Origin: an uncultured Clostridia bacterium
Lineage (GTDB): Bacteria; Bacillota; Clostridia; Monoglobales; Monoglobaceae
Assembly: GCA_934454115.1 (NCBI GenBank)
Contig: CAKSFQ010000031.1
Span: 1 to 19,040, forward strand
Direction of reading: 5' to 3'
DNA length: 19,040 bases
Each line of letters starts with the position of its first letter. Within the stretch, counting starts at the first letter, position 1. The notes below the pieces were generated by a model. That model worked only from the letters and a program-made list of their open reading frames with translations. It had not been told where the DNA came from and searched no databases. Below, piece after piece: positions 7,060 through 14,632 of this stretch. A program made the position numbers and the translations under genes.

Positions 7060-7191
7060 ATGGGTTGCTTTGGTAACGGTTGCGGCGGTGACAGCTGTCT
7101 CTGGATTCTGATTTTAATTATCCTGATTTTCTGCTGCTGCGGTAACAACAACAGCTGTGGCTGCGGCTGCAATAACGGCTGCGGTTGCTAG
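7060..7191 (+). CDS. Cysteine-rich single-pass membrane micropeptide B
   Basis: A 43-residue paralogue of the product at 6668-6790: a head with GNGCGGDSC, a hydrophobic segment LWILILIILIF, three consecutive cysteines, then an Asn/Gly/Cys tail ending NNGCGC. It has ten cysteines. The block GDSCLW-I-LIILI is shared with micropeptide A. GGGGAGGAGG lies 7-8 bases before the ATG. A 10-base palindrome CTATCGATAG (7017-7026) lies upstream. I could not find a convincing sigma-K or sigma-A promoter, so it may depend on readthrough from the first gene or on an unrecognised promoter. Function is unknown; a spore coat or membrane role is inferred from its paralogue. Confidence 0.8.
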   Translation: MGCFGNGCGGDSCLWILILIILIFCCCGNNNSCGCGCNNGCGC

Positions 7192-7205
7192 TACATCCTT
7201 TGCTA

Positions 7206-7305
7206 GGGGCTACACACCATACGGTGTGCAGCCCCCGCGGGGTTTTAGAACACCGCTTTTATCGTCACTGTGCATCTGCCGCACCGACTGCGGCCGATGT
7301 TTTTT
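7206..7305 (+). terminator. Tandem terminator after micropeptide B
   Basis: The first hairpin, GGGGCT-a-CACACC/GGTGTG-c-AGCCCC (7206-7235), is followed by a short TTTT. The second, CATC-t-GCCGCA/TGCGGC-c-GATG (7273-7299), is followed at once by T6 (7300-7305), a classic intrinsic terminator. Together they isolate the micropeptides from the tRNA promoter. Confidence 0.8.
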
Positions 7306-7337
7306 GTGCTTTATCCTCAGTTTTTGGGATAAAACTG

Positions 7338-7366
7338 TTGACAAGCCAATGGATTTGTGATATACT
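7338..7366 (+). promoter_or_regulatory. Sigma-A promoter of tRNA-Thr(CGT)
   Basis: TTGACA (7338-7343), 17 bases, TATACT (7361-7366), 30 bases upstream of the mature tRNA 5' end. Confidence 0.9.
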
Positions 7367-7395
7367 GCCTTAGTGTCTTGAGAACGCTGTGTTTT

Positions 7396-7470
7396 GCTAC
7401 TGTGGCTCAGGGGTAGAGCAGCTCACTCGTAATGAGCAGGTCGTCGGTTCAATTCCGACCAGTAGCTCCA
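7396..7470 (+). tRNA. tRNA-Thr (anticodon CGT)
   Basis: The acceptor GCTACTG pairs with CAGTAGC. The anticodon stem GCTCA/TGAGC encloses loop CTCGTAA, giving anticodon CGT for codon ACG. The T arm is GTCGG/CCGAC with loop TTCAATT. Discriminator T and an encoded CCA are present. It stands alone with its own promoter and terminator. Confidence 0.96.
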
Positions 7471-7474
7471 AAAA

Positions 7475-7498
7475 AAGCCCGTTTTTACGGGCTTTTTT
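7475..7498 (+). terminator. tRNA-Thr(CGT) terminator
   Basis: AAGCCCGT (7475-7482) pairs with ACGGGCTT (7487-7494) and runs into a T6 tract (7493-7498). Confidence 0.93.
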
Positions 7499-7647
7499 GC
7501 ATGTTACGATTTCCTTATATTCTTTTGATTTTGCATTAACCTACTATTGACCTACTGTTAAACTATTGTAAAACCGGACAAAAAGCATATCAATATAATA
7601 CTTACTGCAAAAATTTTATTTATGATATTATATGCAAGGTGATAACC

Positions 7648-8247
7648 ATGAAAACAAAAAAACGGCTCGTCTATGGTATCGGTGCCGTCATTGCCATTGT
7701 TATGACAATCTGCGCCATAACGGCAATCAGCATCTATTATTATGGAAAAACGGACGAAAAACAAAGGGCAGATGTTGCCATTGTTCTTGGGGCTGCCGCG
7801 TCAGATTATGGAGTTTCGCCGGTATATCGGGAGCGCATCAACCACGCAATATGGTTATATCAAAACGGCTATGTCAAAAACATGATTACAACGGGCGGCG
7901 TGACAAATGGAAATACAAAATCCGACGCCGAAATTGCAAAGGAGTATATGGTAAACAACGGCATTCCCGAAAGCAGCGTTTTCGCAGATAACCAATCGAC
8001 CATCACCGAGGAAAATCTAAAATACGCAAAAGCAATCATGCAGAGAGAAAATTTTGGTTCCTGCATTCTGGTAAGTGATCCGCTGCACATGAAACGCTCC
8101 ATGCAAATGGCAAAGGATCTCGGTCTTACGGCGTTTTCATCGCCAACACCCACGACAAGGTACCAAAGCCTTAAAACGCAAATTCCGTTTCTTGCCCGTG
8201 AAGTATTTTTTTATTTGGGCTATTGTGTTCTTAGCCCGTTTCGGTAA
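7648..8247 (+). CDS. DUF218/SanA-YdcF-like membrane-anchored protein
   Basis: A 199-residue protein with a basic N terminus (MKTKKR) and one hydrophobic segment, VYGIGAVIAIVMTICAITAI, then an extracytoplasmic DUF218 domain. Visible DUF218 hallmarks: ADVAIVLGAA, ERINHAIWLYQNG, ITTGG, SDAEIAKEYMVNNGIP, STITEENLKYAK, and ILVSDPLHMKRSMQMAKDLG. Relatives (SanA, ElyC, YdcF) affect envelope integrity; the biochemical activity is unsettled. I chose the ATG at 7648, with AAGGTGAT upstream, over the in-frame GTG at 7639. A TATAAT at 7594-7599 is a possible -10 with no good -35. The gene is more A/T-rich than its neighbours and sits just after a tRNA, so it may have been acquired. Confidence 0.87.
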   Translation: MKTKKRLVYGIGAVIAIVMTICAITAISIYYYGKTDEKQRADVAIVLGAAASDYGVSPVYRERINHAIWLYQNGYVKNMITTGGVTNGNTKSDAEIAKEYMVNNGIPESSVFADNQSTITEENLKYAKAIMQRENFGSCILVSDPLHMKRSMQMAKDLGLTAFSSPTPTTRYQSLKTQIPFLAREVFFYLGYCVLSPFR

Positions 8248-8302
8248 TTGCATCGGAATTTGTCTTTCCTTTCGTGCATCCGACAACACTGTAATAACAA
8301 AC

Positions 8303-8346
8303 CGCCCTCAAAGGCCGGATTTTTCCGGCCGTTGGGGGCGTTTTTT
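8303..8346 (+). terminator. Intrinsic terminator of the DUF218 gene
   Basis: A long stem, CGCCC-TCAA-AGGCCGGA/TCCGGCC-G-TTGG-GGGCG, is followed by T6 (8341-8346). The fucI stop lies 29 bases beyond on the minus strand, so the hairpin may also serve that gene, although its minus-strand T tract is weak. Confidence 0.88.
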
Positions 8347-8374
8347 GTTAAAATATATGGTCTTTCACCTGATG

Positions 8375-10162
8375 TCAGCGGTAAAGCGGACCGTATTCCT
8401 TGCAGGCGCGGTAATCGGTTGCCGTCGGGTCACTCCCTGCGCCAAAGCCTGCCCATGCCTGCGGACGATAGATCTTTTCGTCCGGGACATTGTGCAGCGA
8501 AACCGGAATCCGAAGCATCGAGGCAAGGGTAATCAGGTCTGCGCCAATGTGCCCGTGCACGGTCACGCCGTGATTGGCGCCCCAGTTTGCCATGACCGAA
8601 TATACATCGCAAAACGCGCCGTTTCCGGTCAGTCTCGGTGCAAACCAAGTGGTCGGCCAGGTGGGATCGGTGCGCTGATCCAACGCCTTGTGGATTTCGT
8701 CCGGCAAAACAACCGTATAGCCCTCGGCAATTTGCAGCGTGGGGCCGACGCCGTCAATCAAGTTAAGGCGCAGCATGGTCACCGGCATTTCCGCATTGGT
8801 TTTAAAGTGGCTGGAAAAACCGCCGCCGCGGAAGTATCCGTAGTCTGCACGGCACCAATCGGTTGCCGCAAGGCATGCCTTCATATCCGCATCGGTCAAT
8901 TTCCACCACTGCTTCATGGTGCCGTTGCCGTCCTCGTCCTTGGCTGCGCCGGTGCCATCAAGCGCGGTTGCGCCGGAATTGATTAAATGGATGATGCCGT
9001 CCTTTGCCTTTCCGGTCAGCGGCTGTCCCGTCACACGCTCGACGGAATCGGAGGACCAGTAGGTGCGCACGTCATGGAAGCAGGGCGCTTTGCCGGTCAA
9101 GAGCGTTGCAAACAGCATTGAAATCCCGTTTAAGGTATCGTTTTCGGTCGCAAAGGCAAAGGGCGCTTTTTTCCCGTTCCAGTCAAAGCCGGAGGCCATA
9201 ATCGCCTCGGTAAAATCACCGTTCGGCAGCCAGTCTGTCCACATCCGCTGCCCCTGAAAGCCGCCGGCAATACCGTTTCTCCCCAGGGCTTCTTCGTCCC
9301 AGCCTAGCGTTTTCAGCTTGGGATTGCCCATTAAGATATCTTTGATAATCAGCGTAAACTTGGCGATAAATTCCCAATCCTTGTCCGCCGGAATCACCTT
9401 GGATTTTTTGATGATGTCGGGCAGCGTTTTTCCCTCATTCTTGTCAAAGCCCTCTTTGCAGTTTTCGTGAATCCAGGAAAGCGCCTTTTGATATTCGTCC
9501 GCATCATAGATGCCAAGGGTAATGCGGCGCAATACCTCGGTCAGATCGACCCACTCCGCACGCAGGCCCAAATATTTTTGCATAAAATCCGCATCACAGA
9601 AAGAACCGGCAATTCCCATTGCAACGCCGCCAATATTGACGTAGGCCTTGTTTCGCATTTGGCCGATTGCCAATGCGCAGCGTGCAAACCGCAGAATTTT
9701 TTCCGCCACGTCATCCGGGATTGCGGTCTGGTCCGCATCCTGCACCTCGCGGCCGTAAATGGAGAACGCCGGCAGTCCGCGCTGTGCATGGGCTGCCATG
9801 GCAGCCGCCAGATACACGGCGCCGGGACGTTCGGTGCCGTTAAAGCCCCATACGGCCTTGATGGTTTTGGGGTCTAAATCCATGGTCTCACTGCCGTAGC
9901 ACCAGCACGGCGTCACCGACAGGGTTGCAACCACGTTTTCCTTTTCAAACTGCGCCGCAACCTTGGCGGCCTCAGCGCCGCCGCCAATGGTGGTACAGCC
10001 GATCACGCACTGCGCCGGCGTACCGTCCTGATAGCATAGGCTTTCCTCAATCAGTGCGGCAGCCGCGGTTGCCATGCCCATGGTCTGTTCCTCCAGGCTT
10101 TCTCTGACTCCGCCCCAGCGTCCGTCAATAATCGGACGGATTCCGATTTTCGGCTTGTTCAT
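8375..10162 (-). CDS. fucI: L-fucose isomerase
   Basis: Converts L-fucose to L-fuculose (and often D-arabinose to D-ribulose), the first cytoplasmic step of fucose catabolism. At 595 residues it is close to the ~591 of E. coli FucI and collinear with it by memory: [17 protein letters not shown] near 301, [50 protein letters not shown] and NWGANHGV. The expected Mn-binding or catalytic residues are Glu340, Asp364 and His531. AAGGAGG lies before the ATG. The gene diverges from an araC-type regulator through a 112-base region, so that protein probably controls it. No fuculokinase, aldolase or permease is adjacent, which is unusual for a fuc locus. Confidence 0.96.
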   Translation of the reverse strand: MNKPKIGIRPIIDGRWGGVRESLEEQTMGMATAAAALIEESLCYQDGTPAQCVIGCTTIGGGAEAAKVAAQFEKENVVATLSVTPCWCYGSETMDLDPKTIKAVWGFNGTERPGAVYLAAAMAAHAQRGLPAFSIYGREVQDADQTAIPDDVAEKILRFARCALAIGQMRNKAYVNIGGVAMGIAGSFCDADFMQKYLGLRAEWVDLTEVLRRITLGIYDADEYQKALSWIHENCKEGFDKNEGKTLPDIIKKSKVIPADKDWEFIAKFTLIIKDILMGNPKLKTLGWDEEALGRNGIAGGFQGQRMWTDWLPNGDFTEAIMASGFDWNGKKAPFAFATENDTLNGISMLFATLLTGKAPCFHDVRTYWSSDSVERVTGQPLTGKAKDGIIHLINSGATALDGTGAAKDEDGNGTMKQWWKLTDADMKACLAATDWCRADYGYFRGGGFSSHFKTNAEMPVTMLRLNLIDGVGPTLQIAEGYTVVLPDEIHKALDQRTDPTWPTTWFAPRLTGNGAFCDVYSVMANWGANHGVTVHGHIGADLITLASMLRIPVSLHNVPDEKIYRPQAWAGFGAGSDPTATDYRACKEYGPLYR

Positions 10163-10187
10163 ACTTCATTCCTCCTTAAAGTGTTTT

Positions 10188-10200
10188 ATGATACTATCAT
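10188..10200. promoter_or_regulatory. Palindromic operator candidate upstream of fucI
   Basis: ATGATA-C-TATCAT is a perfect 13-base palindrome between the fucI ribosome binding site and a possible fucI -10 (TATAAT on the minus strand, 10204-10199). That -10 has no good -35, as expected for an activator-dependent promoter. Confidence 0.4.
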
Positions 10201-10207
10201 TATAGAA

Positions 10208-10237
10208 TTGACAGAGTAAAAATTCTTGTGTTATACT
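10208..10237 (+). promoter_or_regulatory. Sigma-A promoter of the araC-type regulator
   Basis: TTGACA (10208-10213), 18 bases, TATACT (10232-10237), on the plus strand. It lies only 4 bases from the presumed fucI -10, so the divergent promoters are close enough to interfere with each other. Confidence 0.75.
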
Positions 10238-10274
10238 AAGAAAAAGTAGAAGTATTTTACGATTGGGAGGAATT

Positions 10275-11180
10275 ATGAATTATTTATATCATGAACGGCG
10301 GCCGCGCGGCACCGCCGATTTCCCATTAGAACTCTATGAAATTGACGCATCACATCCCCGCTATCGGATGCAGACGCATTGGCATCAGGAATATGAGATC
10401 ATTCACGTCGCGGAGGGAACCCTGCATCTTACCATCAATGAGCGGCCGCTTGCGCTTCGGACGGGCGAAAGCCTGTTTCTTCCCGGCGGCGTGATTCACA
10501 GCGCCGTCCCCAAGCAGTGCCGCTACGAATGCCTGGTCTTTATGCCGTCGGTACTCTACTGTGTACCGCGCTGCCGCAACCTTACAAAAACAAAGCTTCA
10601 AAAAACAGTACGCTACCGCGGTCACAGCGGTATCGCACGCATGTTTGCCGCAATGCGGGAGAGGGGCTGCGGCTTTGAGGCCGCCGTCATCGGCGAGCTG
10701 TATTTGCTTGCGGCCGACATGATGCAAAAAAATATCGGCGATACGGTACATTTTAATGTAAAGCTGGAAAAGGTCAAGGCGGCGATGGAGATGATCGAGG
10801 AAAATTACGCATCCAAAGTCACCCTTCCCGATCTGGCGCAGGCCTGCGGACTCAGCCCCAACTACTTTTGCCGGTATTTTAAGGAGATTACCGGGCAGAC
10901 GCCGTTTGAATATATCACGGTATATCGCATCGAGGCGGCGTGCGAGATGCTGCTTGCCGGCGAGATGAGCGTGACGGAGGTATGCTTTGCGTGCGGCTTT
11001 AACGATTTAAGCTATTTTATCCGAATCTTTAAAAAAATAAAAGGACAGACGCCGCGCGCCTACCGCGGCGAAGGACTTTCCGATTGCCAAAGGCAAAAAT
11101 CCGCCAAATTCCGATTGCGTGCGGCTGGTTTTTGTCCGACCGGGGAAGGAGAGGAAGATGATGAAATTTGCACTGATTGA
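10275..11180 (+). CDS. AraC-family transcriptional regulator
   Basis: A 301-residue regulator. The N-terminal cupin-like sensor (HWHQEYEIIHVAEGTLHLTI, then GESLFLPGGVIHSA) probably binds a sugar. The C-terminal double helix-turn-helix spans roughly VTLPDLAQACGLSPNYFCRYFKE to SVTEVCFACGFNDLSYFIRIFKK, followed by GQTPRAYR. I chose the ATG at 10275 (GGGAGG just upstream) over the in-frame TTG at 10263. It diverges from fucI, so L-fucose or L-fuculose is the likely effector. After the HTH there is an unusual ~33-residue tail (from GLSDCQRQ to EEDDEICTD). The last 23 bases overlap the phosphatase gene and carry its ribosome binding site just before. Confidence 0.92.
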   Translation: MNYLYHERRPRGTADFPLELYEIDASHPRYRMQTHWHQEYEIIHVAEGTLHLTINERPLALRTGESLFLPGGVIHSAVPKQCRYECLVFMPSVLYCVPRCRNLTKTKLQKTVRYRGHSGIARMFAAMRERGCGFEAAVIGELYLLAADMMQKNIGDTVHFNVKLEKVKAAMEMIEENYASKVTLPDLAQACGLSPNYFCRYFKEITGQTPFEYITVYRIEAACEMLLAGEMSVTEVCFACGFNDLSYFIRIFKKIKGQTPRAYRGEGLSDCQRQKSAKFRLRAAGFCPTGEGEEDDEICTD

Positions 11181-12144
11181 TTTAGGCTCCAATTCTTCAA
11201 GAATGTATTTGCTGGAGGAGGAAGAAGGCTCTGTCCGCATATTTGCCAGAGAACGCGTCATGACAAGGCTGAGCGAGGGCATGGGTGATGCACTGCTCAT
11301 CAGAGAAGAGGCCGCCGCACGCACGGCGGCGGTTTTAAAAAAGTTCCGCGCCGTGGCAAAAGACGCCGGCGCTGAAATTCTGGCCGTAGCAACGGCGGCG
11401 GTGCGCAAGGCAAAAAACGGTGCAGCGTTTTGTGAAACCGTAGAACGCGAGACCGGAATCCGGTTGAACGTCATATCGGGACAGCTGGAGGCGTTTTTTG
11501 ATTTTCAGGGAGTGATGGCCGGGCTGCCGCAGCAAAAGGACGCGCTGATCTGCGACACCGGCGGCGGCAGCACCGAGTTGATTCTCGTCCGCAATGGCCG
11601 AATCGGCGGCCGCATCAGCCTGCCGTTTGGCGCCATGTCGCTGACCGATCGGTTCCTTCGGGAGGGCGAGCGGTCAGGAAACGCGGAACAGGTCAAGGCA
11701 GCGCTGCACAAGACATGGGACGGCGTTCCTTTTTTGAAAGAGGCAGCCGGTCTTTCCCTGGTCGGGCTTGGCGGCAGCGCGGTTGCTCTGCCGGCCATCG
11801 ACCGCATTTTATTTGAACATGAAACGGCGGCTTTTTCGCCGCACGGATACGTAATTAAAAGAAACCATATGGACGCAATCGTCCATGCCCTGGTGACGCG
11901 TACCCCGGCGGAACGAACCGATGAGCTTGGCGTGGAGCAAGGACGCGCGGACACTATACTGGGCGGCATTCTGCCGGGATATACGCTGATGGAGCGGTTT
12001 ACCCTACCGCAGACGGTTGTCTGTACCGCGGGACTGCGTGAGGGCATTTTGGCGATGCTGCAGAGAGAGGGGATTGCCGCAGCGTTCTCAGACCTCCGGG
12101 CATTTTTGAAAAAATACGAAACACTTGCCGCAAACCCCCAATAA
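11158..12144 (+). CDS. Exopolyphosphatase / pppGpp phosphatase family protein (Ppx/GppA)
   Basis: ASKHA-fold phosphatase of 328 residues that removes terminal phosphate from polyphosphate or pppGpp in the cytoplasm. Motifs: phosphate-1 DLGSNSSR (8-15), ATAAVRKAKNG (78-88), the catalytic Glu111 in SGQLEAFF where relatives have SGxEEA, phosphate-2 DTGGGSTEL (133-141), and GLGGSAVAL near 212. Length fits the short, single-module form without the HD-like C-terminal domain of E. coli Ppx. The paired ATGs at 11158/11161 follow AAGGAGAGG. It overlaps araC by 23 bases and so is probably co-transcribed with it. The next gene, convergent, is a Na/Pi transporter, which favours a phosphate or polyphosphate role. 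Confidence 0.88.
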   Translation: MMKFALIDLGSNSSRMYLLEEEEGSVRIFARERVMTRLSEGMGDALLIREEAAARTAAVLKKFRAVAKDAGAEILAVATAAVRKAKNGAAFCETVERETGIRLNVISGQLEAFFDFQGVMAGLPQQKDALICDTGGGSTELILVRNGRIGGRISLPFGAMSLTDRFLREGERSGNAEQVKAALHKTWDGVPFLKEAAGLSLVGLGGSAVALPAIDRILFEHETAAFSPHGYVIKRNHMDAIVHALVTRTPAERTDELGVEQGRADTILGGILPGYTLMERFTLPQTVVCTAGLREGILAMLQREGIAAAFSDLRAFLKKYETLAANPQ

Positions 12145-12149
12145 TACAC

Positions 12150-12181
12150 AACGTGGGACAGGAAAAATCCTGTCCCACGTT
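12150..12181. repeat. Perfect 14-bp hairpin, left copy
   Basis: The stem starts AACGTGGGACAGGA, has an AAAA loop and closes perfectly. An identical copy lies at 12574-12605. It begins 5 bases after the ppx stop. It has no T tract, so it may be an element boundary more than an intrinsic terminator. Confidence 0.9.
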
Positions 12182-12187
12182 CGAGCG

Positions 12188-12567
12188 TGTCGATAAAACC
12201 TATTTTCGAAAAATTTCATTTTGATTTTATCGCCGTCCCCTGTTCCGCCATGCCGTCTCGGCTCTCGCCTCGGTCAGCGATGGACGACTGCCACCGGCAG
12301 TCATCGCCACGGCGGCGCGGCAATGAAATTTTTCGCCGATTTCACGCCGTTTTCGGCAAGATATTGCGACATTGCCGTACGGGCGCGGCGGAAAACATAG
12401 GGTATCCCAAAAATCTTACTTGATTTTTGGGAAAAAGGAGCAGCGCCGAAGCTTAGGCGATGGTTTGACGGTTTTTGTCAAATCGAGCCACTGCGCAGGC
12501 AGATGTGACGCGGGCGAAGGGCTATCAATTCAAAGCAATATCTTGCAGAAAACTAACTTTTTCGACA
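12188..12567. mobile_element. Non-coding element of nested inverted repeats (MITE-like or structured RNA)
   Basis: The ends are TGTCGATAAA (12188-12197) and TTTTTCGACA (12558-12567), complementary at 9 of 10. Inside are two arms. Arm 1 has CGAAAAATTTCATT (12207-12220)/AATGAAATTTTTCG (12322-12335), with inner hairpin GCGAT...GACTGCC/GGCAGTC...ATCGC (12277-12307). Arm 2 is bounded by a 19-base inverted repeat with one mismatch (12349-12367 and 12535-12553), and holds hairpin CCCAAAAATC/GATTTTTGGG near 12406-12432. No open reading frame in it is convincing. The identical hairpins at 12150-12181 and 12574-12605 flank it. The folding pattern resembles both a non-autonomous mobile element and a large three-way-junction RNA; the sequence alone does not decide. 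Confidence 0.65.
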
Positions 12568-12573
12568 GTCTGC

Positions 12574-12605
12574 AACGTGGGACAGGAAAAATCCTGTCCC
12601 ACGTT
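12574..12605. repeat. Perfect 14-bp hairpin, right copy
   Basis: Identical to 12150-12181, including the AAAA loop and the C before it. It lies 6 bases beyond the stop of the convergent Na/Pi gene. Because it is palindromic, the pair is both a direct and an inverted repeat. Confidence 0.9.
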
Positions 12606-12611
12606 CTTATT

Positions 12612-14393
12612 TTAGGATTGTCCGCCGTTTTCAACCAAATACTTCTCCCGGTATTTCTCAAAATCCTCCCGGTAATTTCCCGGCATCTCGGAATGAATCA
12701 CGCGCAGATAATCATGGCGGTTATCCACATCGCCATCGTGCTGTGCCTGCAGAATTGCTACGCCAATGTTGGAGCAATGGTCCGAAATCCGCTCCGCGTT
12801 GCTGATGATTTCCAAAAAGATCACACCGGCCTCCACATTACATTCCTTGTCTTTCAGCCGTCTCATATGCTCTTTCTCCAATTTTTCCTGTAGGCTGTCC
12901 ACAACCTCCTCCAGCGGCTCAATCCGCCGGGTCAAGATGGGATCGCACGCCTCAAAGGCCGAAAAGGTCAGCCGTGTTACCTCCTCAATGGCAGAAAACA
13001 GCGTGTTTAAATCACTCTTTGCCCGATCGGTAAATGCAATGTTCTTTTCCACCAGCTGAATAATATCCTGGCGGATGTTGTCACAGTAGTCACCGATCCG
13101 TTCAATATTGGTAATCATGTGAAAATAGCCCGCCACACGCCGGGTATCCTCCTCGCTGAGCGGCAACTCGGAAATCTGTGTCAGATAGCTCGTCAGACGA
13201 ATCTCATACTGATCCAGCAGCTCCTCATTTTCCTTACATTCACCGTCTAAAGTCAACTCCCGTGTTTTCAGCATTGTCCGGCAGTTCACCACATTCTTTA
13301 AGGCAACATTGCACATGTCTACCATTGCTTTTTTCATGTTTGCAATCGCAATCGGCGGCGTACTGAAAAATCGCGAATCCAGCAGCGCAAACGGATCCTC
13401 TGCGTCATGCTTGCCGCTGCGCAGCGTCTGGTTGGCAAGCCAGATCAGCAGCTTGCTAAACGGCAGCAGCAACAGGGTAGTGCATACATTAAACACCGAG
13501 TGAAAGATCGAAATATCAACGGCACGCACCGAGCTGTACCAAAACGGCAGCCCGATACAAAACTGCAGTAAATAAATAACCGTCATAAAGATAATAGTAC
13601 CGATAACATTAAAGTACAGATGAATCATAGCGGCGCGTTTCGCATTGCGACTTGTCCCGATGCTGGAGAGCAGCGCCGTCACACAGGTACCGATGTTCTG
13701 TCCCATAATAATCGGAAACGCTGCGTTAAAGGACAGCGCCGTCGTCGAGGCAATCGCCTGCAGCATTCCCACCGAGGCTGCGCTGGACTGGATAATTGCC
13801 GTTACGCCGGTACCGATTAAAACGCCGACAAACGGATTACTGTCGCCGGCAAAGAGATTCTGCAGCGACGGAACCAGCGTAAAGACAGTCTCCATCGAGC
13901 CGGACATATACTCCATTCCGATGAATAAAACACCAAGGCCGATGACAAATTCACCTACCACAATCTTCTTTTTACTGCTGCAGAACAAGAGCATAAACGC
14001 ACCGATCACCAACGCCAGCGGAGCGAGCGTATTGGGCTTAATCAGCTCCAAATACCAAACGCCGCCGGGAATATCGTTTAAACTCAGCAGCCACGCGGTA
14101 ATGGTTGTCCCAATGTTGGCGCCCATAATAATGCCGACTGCCTGGCTCAGATTTAAGATGCCGGCATTGACAAAGCCCACCACCATAACGGTGGTTGCCG
14201 AGCTAGACTGCGTCAGGGCAGCCACAACGGCGCCGAGTATGACAGATTTAAAAAGGTTGCCGGTCACACGCTCCATAATCCTGCGCATCCGATTGCCAGC
14301 GGCACGCTCCAGTCCGGTACTCATGGTATGCATACCAAACAAGAACATTCCCAGGCCGCCAAACAATTTAATAATCTGTATTGCAATGTCCAA
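12612..14393 (-). CDS. Na+/phosphate cotransporter with C-terminal PhoU-like domain (NptA/YjbB family)
   Basis: Membrane protein of 593 residues. The first half holds two Na/Pi-cotransport repeats with the family motifs QSSSATT (62-68) and QSSAAS (202-207), and GANIGTTITAW (91-101). About eight or more hydrophobic segments run to residue ~330. From ~350 to 580 is a helical PhoU-like region (ITNIERIGDYCDNI, ISNAERISDHCSNIG) carrying the metal-binding E/D-rich repeats. It probably moves phosphate with sodium and senses phosphate through the PhoU part. The start is TTG at 14393, since MDIAIQIIKLFGGLGMFLFG is the normal family start and GGAGGG lies ~10 bases upstream. A promoter is at 14487-14515. 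It converges on the Ppx/GppA gene. Confidence 0.93.
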   Translation of the reverse strand: MDIAIQIIKLFGGLGMFLFGMHTMSTGLERAAGNRMRRIMERVTGNLFKSVILGAVVAALTQSSSATTVMVVGFVNAGILNLSQAVGIIMGANIGTTITAWLLSLNDIPGGVWYLELIKPNTLAPLALVIGAFMLLFCSSKKKIVVGEFVIGLGVLFIGMEYMSGSMETVFTLVPSLQNLFAGDSNPFVGVLIGTGVTAIIQSSAASVGMLQAIASTTALSFNAAFPIIMGQNIGTCVTALLSSIGTSRNAKRAAMIHLYFNVIGTIIFMTVIYLLQFCIGLPFWYSSVRAVDISIFHSVFNVCTTLLLLPFSKLLIWLANQTLRSGKHDAEDPFALLDSRFFSTPPIAIANMKKAMVDMCNVALKNVVNCRTMLKTRELTLDGECKENEELLDQYEIRLTSYLTQISELPLSEEDTRRVAGYFHMITNIERIGDYCDNIRQDIIQLVEKNIAFTDRAKSDLNTLFSAIEEVTRLTFSAFEACDPILTRRIEPLEEVVDSLQEKLEKEHMRRLKDKECNVEAGVIFLEIISNAERISDHCSNIGVAILQAQHDGDVDNRHDYLRVIHSEMPGNYREDFEKYREKYLVENGGQS

Positions 14394-14486
14394 GACGGAT
14401 TCCCCCTCCGCAAAGCGGTAAGGCGCAGTGTGCCCTTTCGCTTATCGAAATCGGTTCCGGTCAAAAAGCCAACCTTAACCAAATAC

Positions 14487-14515
14487 ATTATACACCGCAA
14501 GAATACAAAAAGCAA
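14487..14515 (-). promoter_or_regulatory. Sigma-A promoter of the Na/Pi gene
   Basis: TTGCTT (14515-14510), 17 bases, TATAAT (14492-14487) on the minus strand, about 93 bases upstream of the TTG start. The intervening leader has no obvious structure. Confidence 0.7.
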
Positions 14516-14585
14516 GTGTATTTTTTACGTTTTTCCCATTTTTTTACCTTGTAACCAAATCTTAAAATAAATTTTACAAAAATTG

Positions 14586-14614
14586 TTGAAACCTGTGCAA
14601 TATTATGTTAAAAT
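14586..14614 (+). promoter_or_regulatory. Sigma-A promoter of the purine permease operon
   Basis: TTGAAA (14586-14591), 17 bases, TAAAAT (14609-14614). The expected transcript start near 14621 leaves a 125-base leader before the permease start. Confidence 0.75.
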
Positions 14615-14632
14615 GATAGATGCTGTTGTAGT

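Noticed and set aside
6990..7060. A sigma-K promoter in front of micropeptide B.
   Set aside because: No CATANNNTA occurs at suitable spacing. CTATCGATA near 7017 matches too poorly.
12187..12893. Plus-strand frames inside and beyond the nested element.
   Set aside because: They cross hairpins, have no proper ribosome binding site or recognisable domain, and run antisense into the Na/Pi gene.
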